Positions 1 to 7,869 of a stretch of 64,000 nt of DNA are shown piece after piece. The notes under the pieces were generated by a model. It was not told the origin of the DNA, searched no databases, and saw only the letters and a program-made list of their open reading frames with translations. The DNA comes from Woodsholea maritima DSM 17123 (lineage in GTDB: Bacteria; Pseudomonadota; Alphaproteobacteria; Caulobacterales; Maricaulaceae), in contig NZ_KB908056.1 in assembly GCF_000382325.1 (NCBI RefSeq), forward strand, positions 1,092,224 to 1,156,223. The letters run 5' to 3'. Numbering within the stretch: position 1 is the stretch's first letter; each line of letters begins with the position of its first letter. The translations under genes and the position numbers were made by a program.

Positions 1-46
1 CGCTATGGAATATCTGATCGAAGACTGCGCGCTGGTGGGTAAGTAG
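1..46 (+). other. possible 3' end of a gene cut by the window edge
   Basis: One frame is open from base 2 and ends at TAG 44-46, giving 14 residues that end in LIEDCALVGK. That is too short to recognise. The region from 47 to 149 holds no gene I can support. It lies just downstream of the stop of the DUF2285 gene, which runs on the other strand. Confidence 0.15.
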
Positions 47-149
47 ACGACGCGTCCGACCGAGTATCTTTACGGCGCTTGAATCGAGGTTTTGAGGAGG
101 CTGTGTCATGGCGAGAACATAACGAAAACTTCGCGATGTTCACAGTTCT

Positions 150-776
150 CTATCGATGTTTGCCCTGCAAAAGCCGTCGATATCCTTTGTCGATCATCCG
201 GCGCCCGTAGCCGGCGAGGCGCGCGATTTGTGATTTGAGTGCGTGCGTTTTCCACGGTTCTTCCGACACACGCCGCTCGCCGAAAAAGGCGATGGCGATC
301 ATGCGGTAGGTCGCACCCTGACGCAGTCCGTCGACGGTTCTGAGTGCATGTTTCAATCGCTGGCGGCGTTGGCGGGTCAGCGGATGTTCAACCGACAGTC
401 CATGGAGATGACGATAGAGTCTGTCGGCGGCTGCGAGATGGACTGTCCAGGCGTCGTCAAAAGGCACGACGACGCCGATGTCGGCGTCAGCCGCGGAGCT
501 TTTGGCGACAAGTTGAGAGCCGTTATCGAGCTTGAGCCAGATGAACTCGGAATCAGTAGCGTGGGCGACGACCGGGAGTTTCCCGATATGCGAGGCCTGA
601 TTTCCGAAATGGCGTGCGGGAGCGATCAGATTGACGATCGCCGGCGCATCTGCGGGGTTCCAGAAGACGGGCGCGGTGGGCGGATCACGCGCCGGATCAA
701 CCGCGAAATCGAAGGCCCCAAGCGGCGCATGCGCTATCGTCCTGCCTTGCGGCATAATCGGATCGGTAGCTTTCAT
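150..776 (-). CDS. DUF2285 protein, C-terminal half of an FseA-like excision activator
   Basis: This 208-residue frame contains FAVDPARDPP followed by VFWNPADAP near its start. The C-terminal part has the DUF2285 pattern: GATYRMIAIAFFGERRV, a conserved W, then R.IDKGYRRLL. The ATG at 776 has no convincing Shine-Dalgarno, and the first 23 or so residues do not look like the family. True translation therefore probably enters this frame by a +1 shift from the upstream DUF6499 ORF near 705-708. In the ICEMlSym system FseA induces excision genes and is held in check by QseM, a homologue of which is encoded immediately upstream. DNA-binding targets are not visible here. Confidence 0.7.
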   Translation of the reverse strand: MKATDPIMPQGRTIAHAPLGAFDFAVDPARDPPTAPVFWNPADAPAIVNLIAPARHFGNQASHIGKLPVVAHATDSEFIWLKLDNGSQLVAKSSAADADIGVVVPFDDAWTVHLAAADRLYRHLHGLSVEHPLTRQRRQRLKHALRTVDGLRQGATYRMIAIAFFGERRVSEEPWKTHALKSQIARLAGYGRRMIDKGYRRLLQGKHR

Positions 777-864
777 TCCGTCTCAAACATTCCCAGGCCA
801 GGCCCGAAAGGTCGAGATCGTCAAAATGATCGTAGATACGATTGTCGAGCCAATCCTTGGACAT
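697..864 (-). CDS. DUF6499 protein, N-terminal half of an FseA-like excision activator
   Basis: The start at 864 is preceded by a strong ribosome binding site (AGGAGG, spacer ACGGCC). The 55-residue product shows the GLAWECLRRNESYRSDY signature of small DUF6499 'transcriptional regulator-like' proteins. It ends WGLRFRG and then stops. In related single-chain proteins WGLRF is followed by AVDP, and here AVDP lies in the +1 frame, in the DUF2285 ORF that overlaps the end of this one. In ICEMlSym of Mesorhizobium two such ORFs (msi172 and msi171) are joined by programmed +1 frameshifting to make FseA, which activates excision. I infer the same arrangement here. It could also be a simple frameshift mutation. 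Confidence 0.7.
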   Translation of the reverse strand: MSKDWLDNRIYDHFDDLDLSGLAWECLRRNESYRSDYAARQDDSACAAWGLRFRG

Positions 865-999
865 GGCCGTCCTCCTCAAAGACTAGCCCCCGCAGACAGA
901 TGACGTTTTTCGCGTTGGATGATTCCGCCGGAAGTTGAGTTTGGCTAGTGATTGGACGCGCATAGGGTGATCCGGTATGCGCATCGCAAGTCCGATAAG

Positions 1000-1269
1000 C
1001 TACGGTAGGCCGTGCTTGAGAATCTCGCGATAGCCCTGTTCGGTCATCCAGCGGGCACGGCTGAGATGACTGTCGTGCACACGCTGGGCACGTTCGGGTT
1101 CGGCCGTGGCGTCTATTCCGAACAGCACGGACGACACTTCTTCCAGCGTCGCGCCGGCGCTCTCGGCGTCCAGCAGGCGCATATAGAGTTTCAAGTGATC
1201 GCGGTCGTATACCGTCAAAACCGCCTCGTCCGGTGGAGCGTCGGCGATTTGCGTCTGCGTGGTCGTCAT
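1000..1269 (-). CDS. QseM-like antiactivator (small DUF2285 protein)
   Basis: The 89-residue product carries the short DUF2285 pattern: HLKLYMRLLDAESAGA, LFGID, EPERAQRVHDSHLSRA and WMTEQGYREIL. QseM of ICEMlSymR7A is a protein of the same size and family. It binds and blocks the quorum-sensing activator TraR and the excision activator FseA, so that transfer happens in few cells. The gene is divergent from a Cro-type regulator, as qseM is from qseC. The Shine-Dalgarno is weak (AGGA upstream of 1269). Function is inferred from family and arrangement. Confidence 0.7.
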   Translation of the reverse strand: MTTTQTQIADAPPDEAVLTVYDRDHLKLYMRLLDAESAGATLEEVSSVLFGIDATAEPERAQRVHDSHLSRARWMTEQGYREILKHGLP

Positions 1270-1437
1270 GGTTGGTCCTGTCGCACAAGCGTTGATGTTA
1301 ATGAACTAGAAAGCATATCGCCCGCAACTACCGGTGGGTTGAAATCGCTGATCTCCGACAGGCTGGTGACGTTGGCGCTAGCGTCCGCGTATTATAGTGC
1401 GTCGCATCAAAATACGCGATCCGCATTTATCGTGCGG
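1270..1437. promoter_or_regulatory. divergent promoter/operator region between qseM-like and qseC-like genes
   Basis: The two genes diverge from this 168-bp region. It holds an inverted repeat with arms CGCGTATT (1386-1393) and AATACGCG (1411-1418). A shorter palindrome CCGCA/TGCGG (1421-1437) abuts the qseC-like start. In the ICEMlSym system QseC binds operators between the two genes and sets both promoters, so these are the natural candidate operators. Binding is inferred. Confidence 0.45.
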
Positions 1438-1659
1438 ATGGATATCAAGGAAATTTTTGGAAGAAATCTCAGAATTTATCGCACGAAACGCGATCTCAGC
1501 CAGGGTGCACTGGCTGCGAAGATGGGCGTCGACCGTGCGCATGTGTCGGCGATGGAGCGGGGCCAGCAAAACGTGACCATCGTCACGCTCTGGCACGTCG
1601 CACTGGCGCTCGATGTGAAACCGGCTGCACTGCTGGAAGACGAAGACGAGAAGCAGTAA
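1438..1659 (+). CDS. QseC-like XRE-family DNA-binding regulator
   Basis: I chose the ATG at 1438 because the 73-residue product from there is a compact helix-turn-helix protein: RNLRIYRTKRDLSQGALA, then GVDRAHVSAMERGQQN, then a hydrophobic third part ending in an acidic tail. Upstream in-frame codons read through the operator region and look non-coding. Size, fold and divergent orientation match QseC, which in ICEMlSym controls qseM and its own gene. A generic XRE repressor is the alternative. Confidence 0.7.
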   Translation: MDIKEIFGRNLRIYRTKRDLSQGALAAKMGVDRAHVSAMERGQQNVTIVTLWHVALALDVKPAALLEDEDEKQ

Positions 1660-1668
1660 CCCGGAGAA

Positions 1669-1698
1669 AAGCCCTGCCCGGGTGAACGGGCGGGGCTT
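1669..1698. terminator. strong hairpin between convergent genes
   Basis: AAGCCCTGCCCG and CGGGCGGGGCTT form a 12-bp stem with loop GGTGAA. It sits between the convergent ends of the qseC-like gene (1659) and the DUF736 gene (1711). No long T run follows, so I call it a probable terminator of moderate strength. Confidence 0.5.
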
Positions 1699-1710
1699 GC
1701 TGTTGATCGC

Positions 1711-2034
1711 TCAGTCGCCGTTGCGGCGGTTGGGGCGGGACCAGATGAGGCTGTAGCCTTCGCCGTCTTCGTCGTCGAAGAGGTTGGCATAGATCGGAGC
1801 GGTGAAGCTCGGATCGTCCAGCTTGAGGCCGAGATACACGCGGCCCTCGTTCGACTGTTTGGACCAGGCTGCTCCGATTTCGGCGCGACCGACCAGGACG
1901 CGGTGGCTGGGAGCGTTCTCGCTGGTCTGGCTCGTCTCCGGGACGATGCGGACGTTCTTGGCCTGGACGTTAAGGGTGACGATTTCGCCGGCGTATTCGT
2001 TGCCGGACTTTTTAAAGGTGCCGATGGTAGCCAT
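1711..2034 (-). CDS. DUF736 family protein
   Basis: The start at 2034 has an AAAGGAG site upstream. The 107-residue product begins MATIGTFKKSGNEYAG, then has ITLNVQAKNVRI-like strands and ends with APIYANLFDDEDGEGYSLIW SRP, all typical of DUF736. These small proteins are very common in alphaproteobacterial ICEs and plasmids of this backbone. Their molecular role is not established to my knowledge. It is a marker that this is the conserved ICE segment. Confidence 0.85.
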   Translation of the reverse strand: MATIGTFKKSGNEYAGEIVTLNVQAKNVRIVPETSQTSENAPSHRVLVGRAEIGAAWSKQSNEGRVYLGLKLDDPSFTAPIYANLFDDEDGEGYSLIWSRPNRRNGD

Positions 2035-2548
2035 TTTCAGTTCTCCTTTAGGTTTTCGAGCCCGCGCCCGTCGCGGCCTCGATGGTGATCGCAAGGCCGG
2101 GGCGATCCGCCGACGCAGCCGTCAGGCCCGCAACGCCAGTGGAGGACGGCGCGGACGGAAGTTTCTTGTGCCCGCGAGGAATGGGCGCGAGCCCAGGGGA
2201 AGAAAGTTCCGGACGCACCGTTGCGGACAAGGCGGTCGAGGCGTCAGCCGATCCCGGCCAGATCAAGCCATGAGAGGCCGTAACGGACGCGGATGACGAG
2301 GCGTCGGAGAAGAACTGAAGGCTGCCTGTCGCGACCGGCAAGACCCCGGCACCCATGATCGCGCGAAGACAGGCGCTGTCGAACGATCAGGATCGTTTGC
2401 GCCGAGTCGGCGATAGCAGTTGCATGTCGTGAGAACGGACGCGGGACAGAACTAAAACTGGTGACGTACGGTCCGAATGACTGAGCTCGGTCAGTTATCC
2501 CGTGAAGCGTCGATGGCTTAGAGCATAGTTTCCCGACCATGCGGCATG
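2035..2548. other. 514-bp stretch without a supported gene
   Basis: It lies between the DUF736 start and the end of the membrane protein gene. Several short open frames exist on both strands but none has a ribosome binding site plus a protein-like composition. It probably contains the DUF736 promoter and leader. I see no clear hairpin or repeat beyond GC-rich runs. Confidence 0.4.
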
Positions 2549-3037
2549 TCATCGGTCTCGCACAAGATCTTGTTGGTCGTTGGCCGTGCGGTTTTCACCG
2601 CGTTCCGTCGTTGTCGTAGGCGGCGATTCTTCCGGTCCTGACAGCGCCGCAACGCGCACCCATGCGGTGATACCGATGACCAAAGCGCCAATGCTGCCAA
2701 AGGCCAGCGACCAGTTCTCGCTCGCGCTACCGATCTCGGATAATCCCCTGATCGCGTGGAAACCGGCGACGCCAGCTGGAATCGCGTAGAACGCATCGAT
2801 CGCCAGCCTGATCGGAATAGATCGAACCGTGGCGAAGGCGATCTGTCCCAGGATCAGCGTCGCAGCGCCCGACAGGAACGCGGCGATGATGGCCGCGAGG
2901 ACGCCTGCCTCTCTCTCATAAACATAGAAACCGACCGTCATCGCGACGAAGAAGGGCAGCGCATAGACGGCCAGCGTGAAAAGCACGTAGACGATGGCAC
3001 CAAGGCCGAGAATGCTCAAGATGGTGGAAAGTAACAT
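2549..3037 (-). CDS. small integral membrane protein of the ICE backbone
   Basis: The start at 3037 follows AAAGGAG at good spacing. The upstream in-frame extension is rich in Arg/Gly/Pro and is rejected. The 162-residue product is mostly hydrophobic: helices at about residues 3-22, 23-40, 44-70 and 105-130, with a charged, Thr/Glu-rich tail of about 30 residues. I do not recognise a named family. It sits between DUF736 and DUF2493 genes on the same strand. Confidence 0.6.
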   Translation of the reverse strand: MLLSTILSILGLGAIVYVLFTLAVYALPFFVAMTVGFYVYEREAGVLAAIIAAFLSGAATLILGQIAFATVRSIPIRLAIDAFYAIPAGVAGFHAIRGLSEIGSASENWSLAFGSIGALVIGITAWVRVAALSGPEESPPTTTTERGENRTANDQQDLVRDR

Positions 3038-3167
3038 GGGCGGTCTCCTTTGAGGATACGCACCTCCACCACCGCCACGGCGCTGTCGCAGCATAGCGAA
3101 GTAAGACCCGCGCCGGAATGCGCCGGCGCAGGATCAGGTGATGCGATTGGCGGATCAGGTTGCGAGC

Positions 3168-4109
3168 TCAAGCCCGCATCTGCTTGCGGAAATCAAAGGC
3201 CGTGATGCCGAGCTTCTTCGCCTTGTCGGCAAAATTGTCCTGGATACCGGTGCCAGGAAAGAGGATGACCCCGATAGGCAGGACATTGAGGATCGCATCG
3301 TTACGTTTGAACGGGGCGGCCTTGCCGTGACGCGTCCAGTCTGGCTTGAAGGCGACCTGCGGCACCTTGCGGGTTTCGGCCCATTTGGCGGCGATCAGTT
3401 CGGCGCCCTTTGGTGAGCCGCCATGCAGCAGCACCATGTCGGTATGTTTGGCGTGGACTTTGTCGAGCGTGTCCCAGATCAGACGGTGATCGTTGAAGTC
3501 CAGCCCGCCGGTGAAGGCGATCTTAGGGCCTTGCGGTAGGCAGACTTTGGCATCGGCCCAATTCTTAGCGACCAGAAAATCCCGGCTGTCGATCATCGCC
3601 GAGGTGAGGTTGCGATGGTTTACCCGCGATCCCGAACGCGCCGACCAGGGCGAGCCCGTCAGTCGGAGATAGTGCTCGGCGGCGGTGTCGCGATAGACCT
3701 CCATGCAATCACGCCGTTCGATCAGCGATTGGCCGATGGTGATCAGGCGTTCAAGTTCCACGGCTTTGACCTCGCTGCCGTCCTGCTCGCGTTGGCCGCA
3801 CTTTTGCGCCTGCTCGTTATCGTCGAGCTTGCGCTCGATCCGGTCGGTGGCGCGGTGGAATATGTTGACCGTCGACCAGAGAAGTTCGTCGAGGTCGTGA
3901 TCGAGCATCGTGTCGGCCATGGTGGCGACGAGAGCATCGAAGATGTCGGCGACGGCACCCTCGATCTGGCGGTCTTCTGGCACCTCGCGCGGGTCGGGTT
4001 CACCCTCGGGCGGACGATGGCCGAAGAGCTGGAGTTCGTTGCAGATCGTGTCGGTCGGCGATGTGCCGTGATGCGGTTTGCCATCAATGTCGTCGGGATC
4101 GGTGAACAT
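3168..4109 (-). CDS. DUF2493 protein (SLOG/YspA-like Rossmann fold)
   Basis: The ATG at 4109 has AAGGAG upstream; the longer open frame upstream is Arg/Ser/Pro-rich and looks like an artefact. The 313-residue product has a helical N-terminal half and a C-terminal DUF2493 domain: KIAFTGGLDFNDHRLIWDTL, then MVLLHGGSPKGAELIAAKWA, and VILFPGTGIQDNFADKA. This is the nucleotide-binding pattern of the YspA/SLOG group. Such genes recur in this class of ICE and are sometimes annotated near primases. The substrate is unknown. Confidence 0.8.
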   Translation of the reverse strand: MFTDPDDIDGKPHHGTSPTDTICNELQLFGHRPPEGEPDPREVPEDRQIEGAVADIFDALVATMADTMLDHDLDELLWSTVNIFHRATDRIERKLDDNEQAQKCGQREQDGSEVKAVELERLITIGQSLIERRDCMEVYRDTAAEHYLRLTGSPWSARSGSRVNHRNLTSAMIDSRDFLVAKNWADAKVCLPQGPKIAFTGGLDFNDHRLIWDTLDKVHAKHTDMVLLHGGSPKGAELIAAKWAETRKVPQVAFKPDWTRHGKAAPFKRNDAILNVLPIGVILFPGTGIQDNFADKAKKLGITAFDFRKQMRA

Positions 4110-4404
4110 GGTGTGCTCCTTGGTCGGGGGACCGCGACCGCCGCGGCCTTCGTGGCGACGAAAGACGGCGGACGGGACGGACCTGCACCCGGAGCGTGAG
4201 CGCAGGGCCGAAGCGTCAGCGGAGGATGGCGGAGCCCGGTTCTTTTGCTTCGCGATGGAACGGCCCGCAGGGCTGACGGAAAAGAACCGAGCGCAGCCAT
4301 TGCCGGACCGGCCCGCTTGCCGTTCTGTCGTCCTCTCGAAGAAGGCCGAGGTCGAGGCTCTCTCCGGCGGGACGGCATGCCCAATCCGATCTCGTCGACG
4401 ATGC

Positions 4405-5487
4405 TCAGCCTCGCAGCGCCTCTCTCCCGGCTGATCCCGCCGCAAACAGGAAGCGGTCGACATCCTCCGGCGCGATCTGCACACGCACGTTCTGCCGCAG
4501 CACGTCGATGCCGCGCCGTCGCAGATCCTCGTTGAAGTCGCCGAGGAGGGGTGACAGCGGGATTGCCTCGATGCCGACTGCGCTCGCCCGATCGACTAGG
4601 CTCTCCATCGCGCCCGTGCCGGCCGGATCGTCGTCGCAAGCGATATAAAGTCGGCGCAGGGTGTCGGGGAACAGGATCGCGGCGAGATGAGCGGCTGAGA
4701 GCGCGGCCGCCATCGGCATATTCGGCAAGACGAGCTTCAGCGACTGCACGGTCTCGATACCTTCGCCCGCCGCCATGATGTCGCGCGCAACCCCGAAGCG
4801 GACCGCATGGCCGAGCAGATGGCCTATCGCGCGGCGCGGCGTGTCGATCGGCGCTTTACCGAGCGTCGCCTCGGAGAATCCGTTCGGATCGAGCCAGGTT
4901 CGATGCGCGCCGGTGATCGTCCCGTCGAGATCGGTCACCGCAGCGATCAATGCGGGCCAGGCCTCGGTGGGACTATGCTCGTTGGGCCGATAGTAGCAGC
5001 TTGGATGGAATCTCAGGCTGCTGGTCTCGTGTAGTGCCGTAATTCCGCGTTCCCGCAGATACGCTTCGGCGAGAGTGCCCGAAATGGGCTTTGCCATGGC
5101 GAACAGCCGCCGGGCCGCCTCGGGCGAGCCGGTCGACGCCGGCGCGGATTGGCGTTTCGCGGTATAGTCAGGTTCGGGCTGCGGCAGGCTGAGGAAGCGT
5201 CGTGCCTCGGTCGCCACGTCGGCAAAGTCGATCAGCCCACAGCTTTCCTGGATGATGTCAAGCAGGTCGCCATGCTCGCCGGTGGCGGCGTCGGTCCACT
5301 TACCCGCCGCACCTTTGCCCGAGTCCGGACCCTTGAGCCGAACATACATCGACCGGCCGGGCGTGTTCCGCACATCGCCGATCATCCAGTAGCGCCCTTC
5401 ACGGCGACCGTTGTCGAGATAGTACCGGCAGACCGCCTCGGCATTGCGTGCGAGACGATGCGCCAGGTCTGATACTTTGTTTGCCAT
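4405..5487 (-). CDS. Toprim-domain primase-like protein
   Basis: The 360-residue product begins with a DUF7146-like region: GRREGRYWMIGDVRNTPGRS and KWTDAATGEHGDLLDII, which resembles a primase zinc/DNA-binding start without an obvious Cys cluster. The C-terminal half is a Toprim domain: IMAAGEGIETVQSLKLV (acidic Glu) and LYIACDDDPAGTGAM (DxD). The product likely acts in element DNA metabolism after transfer. A strong terminator hairpin at 5514-5544 precedes it, so it probably has its own promoter between that hairpin and 5487, or depends on read-through. Confidence 0.8.
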   Translation of the reverse strand: MANKVSDLAHRLARNAEAVCRYYLDNGRREGRYWMIGDVRNTPGRSMYVRLKGPDSGKGAAGKWTDAATGEHGDLLDIIQESCGLIDFADVATEARRFLSLPQPEPDYTAKRQSAPASTGSPEAARRLFAMAKPISGTLAEAYLRERGITALHETSSLRFHPSCYYRPNEHSPTEAWPALIAAVTDLDGTITGAHRTWLDPNGFSEATLGKAPIDTPRRAIGHLLGHAVRFGVARDIMAAGEGIETVQSLKLVLPNMPMAAALSAAHLAAILFPDTLRRLYIACDDDPAGTGAMESLVDRASAVGIEAIPLSPLLGDFNEDLRRRGIDVLRQNVRVQIAPEDVDRFLFAAGSAGREALRG

Positions 5488-5513
5488 GCAAGCCTCTTCA
5501 TCTCATCGCCACG

Positions 5514-5544
5514 AAAAAGGGCCCGCCGTTTCCGACGAGCCCTT
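5514..5544 (-). terminator. rho-independent terminator downstream of the ParB-like gene
   Basis: Read on the minus strand, AAGGGC and CGTCG pair with CGGCG and GCCCTT around a GAAA tetraloop, followed by TTTTT. It lies 140 bases after the stop of the ParB-like gene and just before the Toprim gene. Confidence 0.75.
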
Positions 5545-5683
5545 CGGTTGCGAGGAAACCAGGGGGATGTGCTCTCTCGCGACACGGCCGCAGTGGGGAA
5601 GGCTTCCGCGGCCCGTCCATATTGAGCTGACAACGGCGTTTCGGCCATCGACCGGCAGCCGCCGTGCGCCAGTCTTTGTACGA

Positions 5684-7735
5684 TCACTCGGCAGCTTCGA
5701 GGGCCGTCTGATGTTCGCTCGGTTCGCTTTCATCGCCGTGCGCCGACAAGTTCTCGTCGACGATCTCGAACTCCGGTTCATCGGGCTGCTCGATCAGCGG
5801 CGGCGTGCGCAACGGCTCAGGCAGCCAGCCCGTACCCGCCAGCAGTTCCTCGGCGGCTTCGACCATGTCGGGCTTCTTGAACCCGGCCATCCGGTCGGCG
5901 TCCTTGTCGCCCTTCGCTTCGCGCACCGCGGCGGCGATCTGCGCCTTGGTCACGCGCCCGAGATAGCTCTGAGCGGTCGGCAACCAGCCTGCCTTCGCCA
6001 TGTCGAGGCCCAGCGTCGCGGCCAGCACGTCCGCATGGGCGATCTGGCGCGGCTTGCGATAGTGCGGTTCTTGCACCGCATTGACCGTCATCGCCACGCA
6101 GTGCGCGAAGAGTGCGTCCCGGCTGTCGCTGTCCCATTCGGTGAGCGCATCCCAAAGCTCTCCGGGTTCCTTCGGCAGGTTGCTCGTCCAAGTCTCGATA
6201 CCGAGATCGATCGACTGCACGTAGGGCATCTCTGCGAGACCTTCAGCTTGCGCTCCGAACTGCATACTCTTCGGTGTGATCTCGATGCAGCTGTCCTGGC
6301 CGTAATGGTAGAAGAGCTGCAGCACCATCGCGTGCAGGCAGGCGAGCATCGCCAGTTGCGGATCATTGGCCAACGCGTTGCGCAGCGCCATCGTGCGGTG
6401 GACGGTCAGATCGCAGACAAGACGATCCGACAGCGGCTTGGTGCTGTCATCGTCCTCTTCCGCATCCAGATCGGTGGCTTGGCCAATGCCATTTACGGCT
6501 TCATCATCCGTGTTCGGATGGACTTGATCGCCTTCGGAACCGTCGTCGCACTCAATAGCGGGTTCGTCCTGGGGCCGGACATAGCCGCGCTCGACGCGCA
6601 GACGACCAGAGCCGTCGATACTGACGAAGGCGCCCGCGATGGCGTAGTCCTCCGGCTCGAACCGGATCGGACGATTCTGGAGAGCTTCCATGGCCGTCTC
6701 GATCTCGCCGAGCCGTTCGTCGACCTCTTCGGGAAGCTCGTCTGCTTCGGCATACTCTTCTTCGAGTTTGTCATATTCGGCCTTGAGTGCGGCGTAGGTC
6801 GCGTCTTCCTCATCGCTCATGCGCTCGGCTTCGCCGCGAATGCGCCGCAGATCGTAGATGTGGCCGTAGGGAAAGTCGGTCGCGACCTCGATCCAGTGCC
6901 AGCCTTCGGTGCGAATGGCTTCGGCTTCTTCGTTCAGCTTCTCGGCGACCATGGTCTCGAGCAGGGCGGCATCCTGCAGCCAGCCGCCATCATCGGTCTG
7001 GAAGAGGTCGCGTAGCACCTCACCACCCGCTTCGACGTAATTGTCGACCCCGACAAATTGCGCCCGCCGGTCCGAAGCGCGGACGGCGCCTTCGGTCAGC
7101 ATGCGTCGGATTTCATAAGGCTGCTTCGAATAGTGCTGCTTGAGCGCCTCCCAGACCTGTTCCTGGCGCTCGTGGTCGGGATTGACCGTGAAGGCCATGA
7201 GCTGGTCGAGGGTCATCTCCTCTTGCGTATAGGCCTCCAGCAGTGTCGTCGAGACGGCGGCCAGCTTGAGGCGCTGTTTGACGACATTGACCGACACGAA
7301 GAAGGCCGCGGCGATCTCTTCCTCGGACTTGCCCTTCTCGCGCATGGCTTGGAAGGCGCGAAACTGGTCGAGCGGATGCAGCGGCGCGCGCTGGATATTC
7401 TCGGCGAGGCTGTCCTCTTCCGCCAGACCATCGATGCGCACGATGCAGGGCACCGGCGCCGTCTTGTTGAGGCGACGCTGCTTCACGAGAAGTTCGAGCG
7501 CGCGGTAGCGTCGCCCGCCGGCCGGGATTTCGAACATGCCGGTTTCCACGCCGTCGTCGTCGAGGACCGGCCGGACCGTGATCGAGGACAGGAGCGTGCG
7601 CCGGGCGATGTCCTCGGCGAGCTCTTCGATCGAGACGCCGGCCTTGACCTTCCGGACGTTGGACTGGCTGAGCACGAGCTTGTTGAAGGGGATGTCGCGC
7701 GAGGCGCTGAGGGTGATCTTCTTGGACTTTGTCAT
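5684..7735 (-). CDS. ParB/Spo0J-family protein, large ICE type
   Basis: The start at 7735 follows GGAG; the frame upstream reads through a conserved RNA hairpin and is rejected. The 683-residue product has a ParB N-terminal nuclease-like domain with EIPAGGRRYRALELLV (ParB box I-like), then LAENIQRAPLHPLDQFRAF (box II-like) and a helix-turn-helix with IAAAFFVSVNVVKQRLKLA. It continues into a long acidic, partly coiled region (about residues 300-470) and a C-terminal domain conserved in ICE versions. It may act in element stability or as a DNA-binding regulator. No ParA gene is adjacent in this window. Confidence 0.85.
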   Translation of the reverse strand: MTKSKKITLSASRDIPFNKLVLSQSNVRKVKAGVSIEELAEDIARRTLLSSITVRPVLDDDGVETGMFEIPAGGRRYRALELLVKQRRLNKTAPVPCIVRIDGLAEEDSLAENIQRAPLHPLDQFRAFQAMREKGKSEEEIAAAFFVSVNVVKQRLKLAAVSTTLLEAYTQEEMTLDQLMAFTVNPDHERQEQVWEALKQHYSKQPYEIRRMLTEGAVRASDRRAQFVGVDNYVEAGGEVLRDLFQTDDGGWLQDAALLETMVAEKLNEEAEAIRTEGWHWIEVATDFPYGHIYDLRRIRGEAERMSDEEDATYAALKAEYDKLEEEYAEADELPEEVDERLGEIETAMEALQNRPIRFEPEDYAIAGAFVSIDGSGRLRVERGYVRPQDEPAIECDDGSEGDQVHPNTDDEAVNGIGQATDLDAEEDDDSTKPLSDRLVCDLTVHRTMALRNALANDPQLAMLACLHAMVLQLFYHYGQDSCIEITPKSMQFGAQAEGLAEMPYVQSIDLGIETWTSNLPKEPGELWDALTEWDSDSRDALFAHCVAMTVNAVQEPHYRKPRQIAHADVLAATLGLDMAKAGWLPTAQSYLGRVTKAQIAAAVREAKGDKDADRMAGFKKPDMVEAAEELLAGTGWLPEPLRTPPLIEQPDEPEFEIVDENLSAHGDESEPSEHQTALEAAE

Positions 7736-7830
7736 GGGATTTCTCCGCGACGGGCGGTCACGAGGCTCTCTCTGACCTCCAGACCCGTCACGAAAACCAC
7801 GGCCCACCTCTTCCTCTTGAAGGAGATGGA
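7736..7830 (-). promoter_or_regulatory. structured leader RNA in front of the ParB-like gene
   Basis: Read on the minus strand, 7789-7749 folds as GACGGG / CCCGTC (outer stem) enclosing GGTCA / TGACC with GAG/CTC above it. The stem ends 13 bases before the ATG, and the GGAG ribosome binding site lies in that gap. An element with the same outer stem, different but still paired inner bases, and the same 13-base spacing stands before the DUF932 gene. This points to a conserved cis-acting RNA or operator. Confidence 0.5.
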
Positions 7831-7869
7831 CCGTGGACGGAGGGTTGGGAAAAAGCGGAACGGCAACGC

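Noticed and set aside
2048..2552. Minus-strand short frames between DUF736 and the membrane protein
   Set aside because: No ribosome site, Ser/Pro/Arg-rich composition and no domain; likely chance frames.
5444..7015. Long plus-strand open frame of 523 codons
   Set aside because: It lies antisense to the ParB-like gene, is rich in Arg/His/Leu typical of a reverse shadow of a GC-rich gene, and has no ribosome site. The minus-strand frame has real domains.
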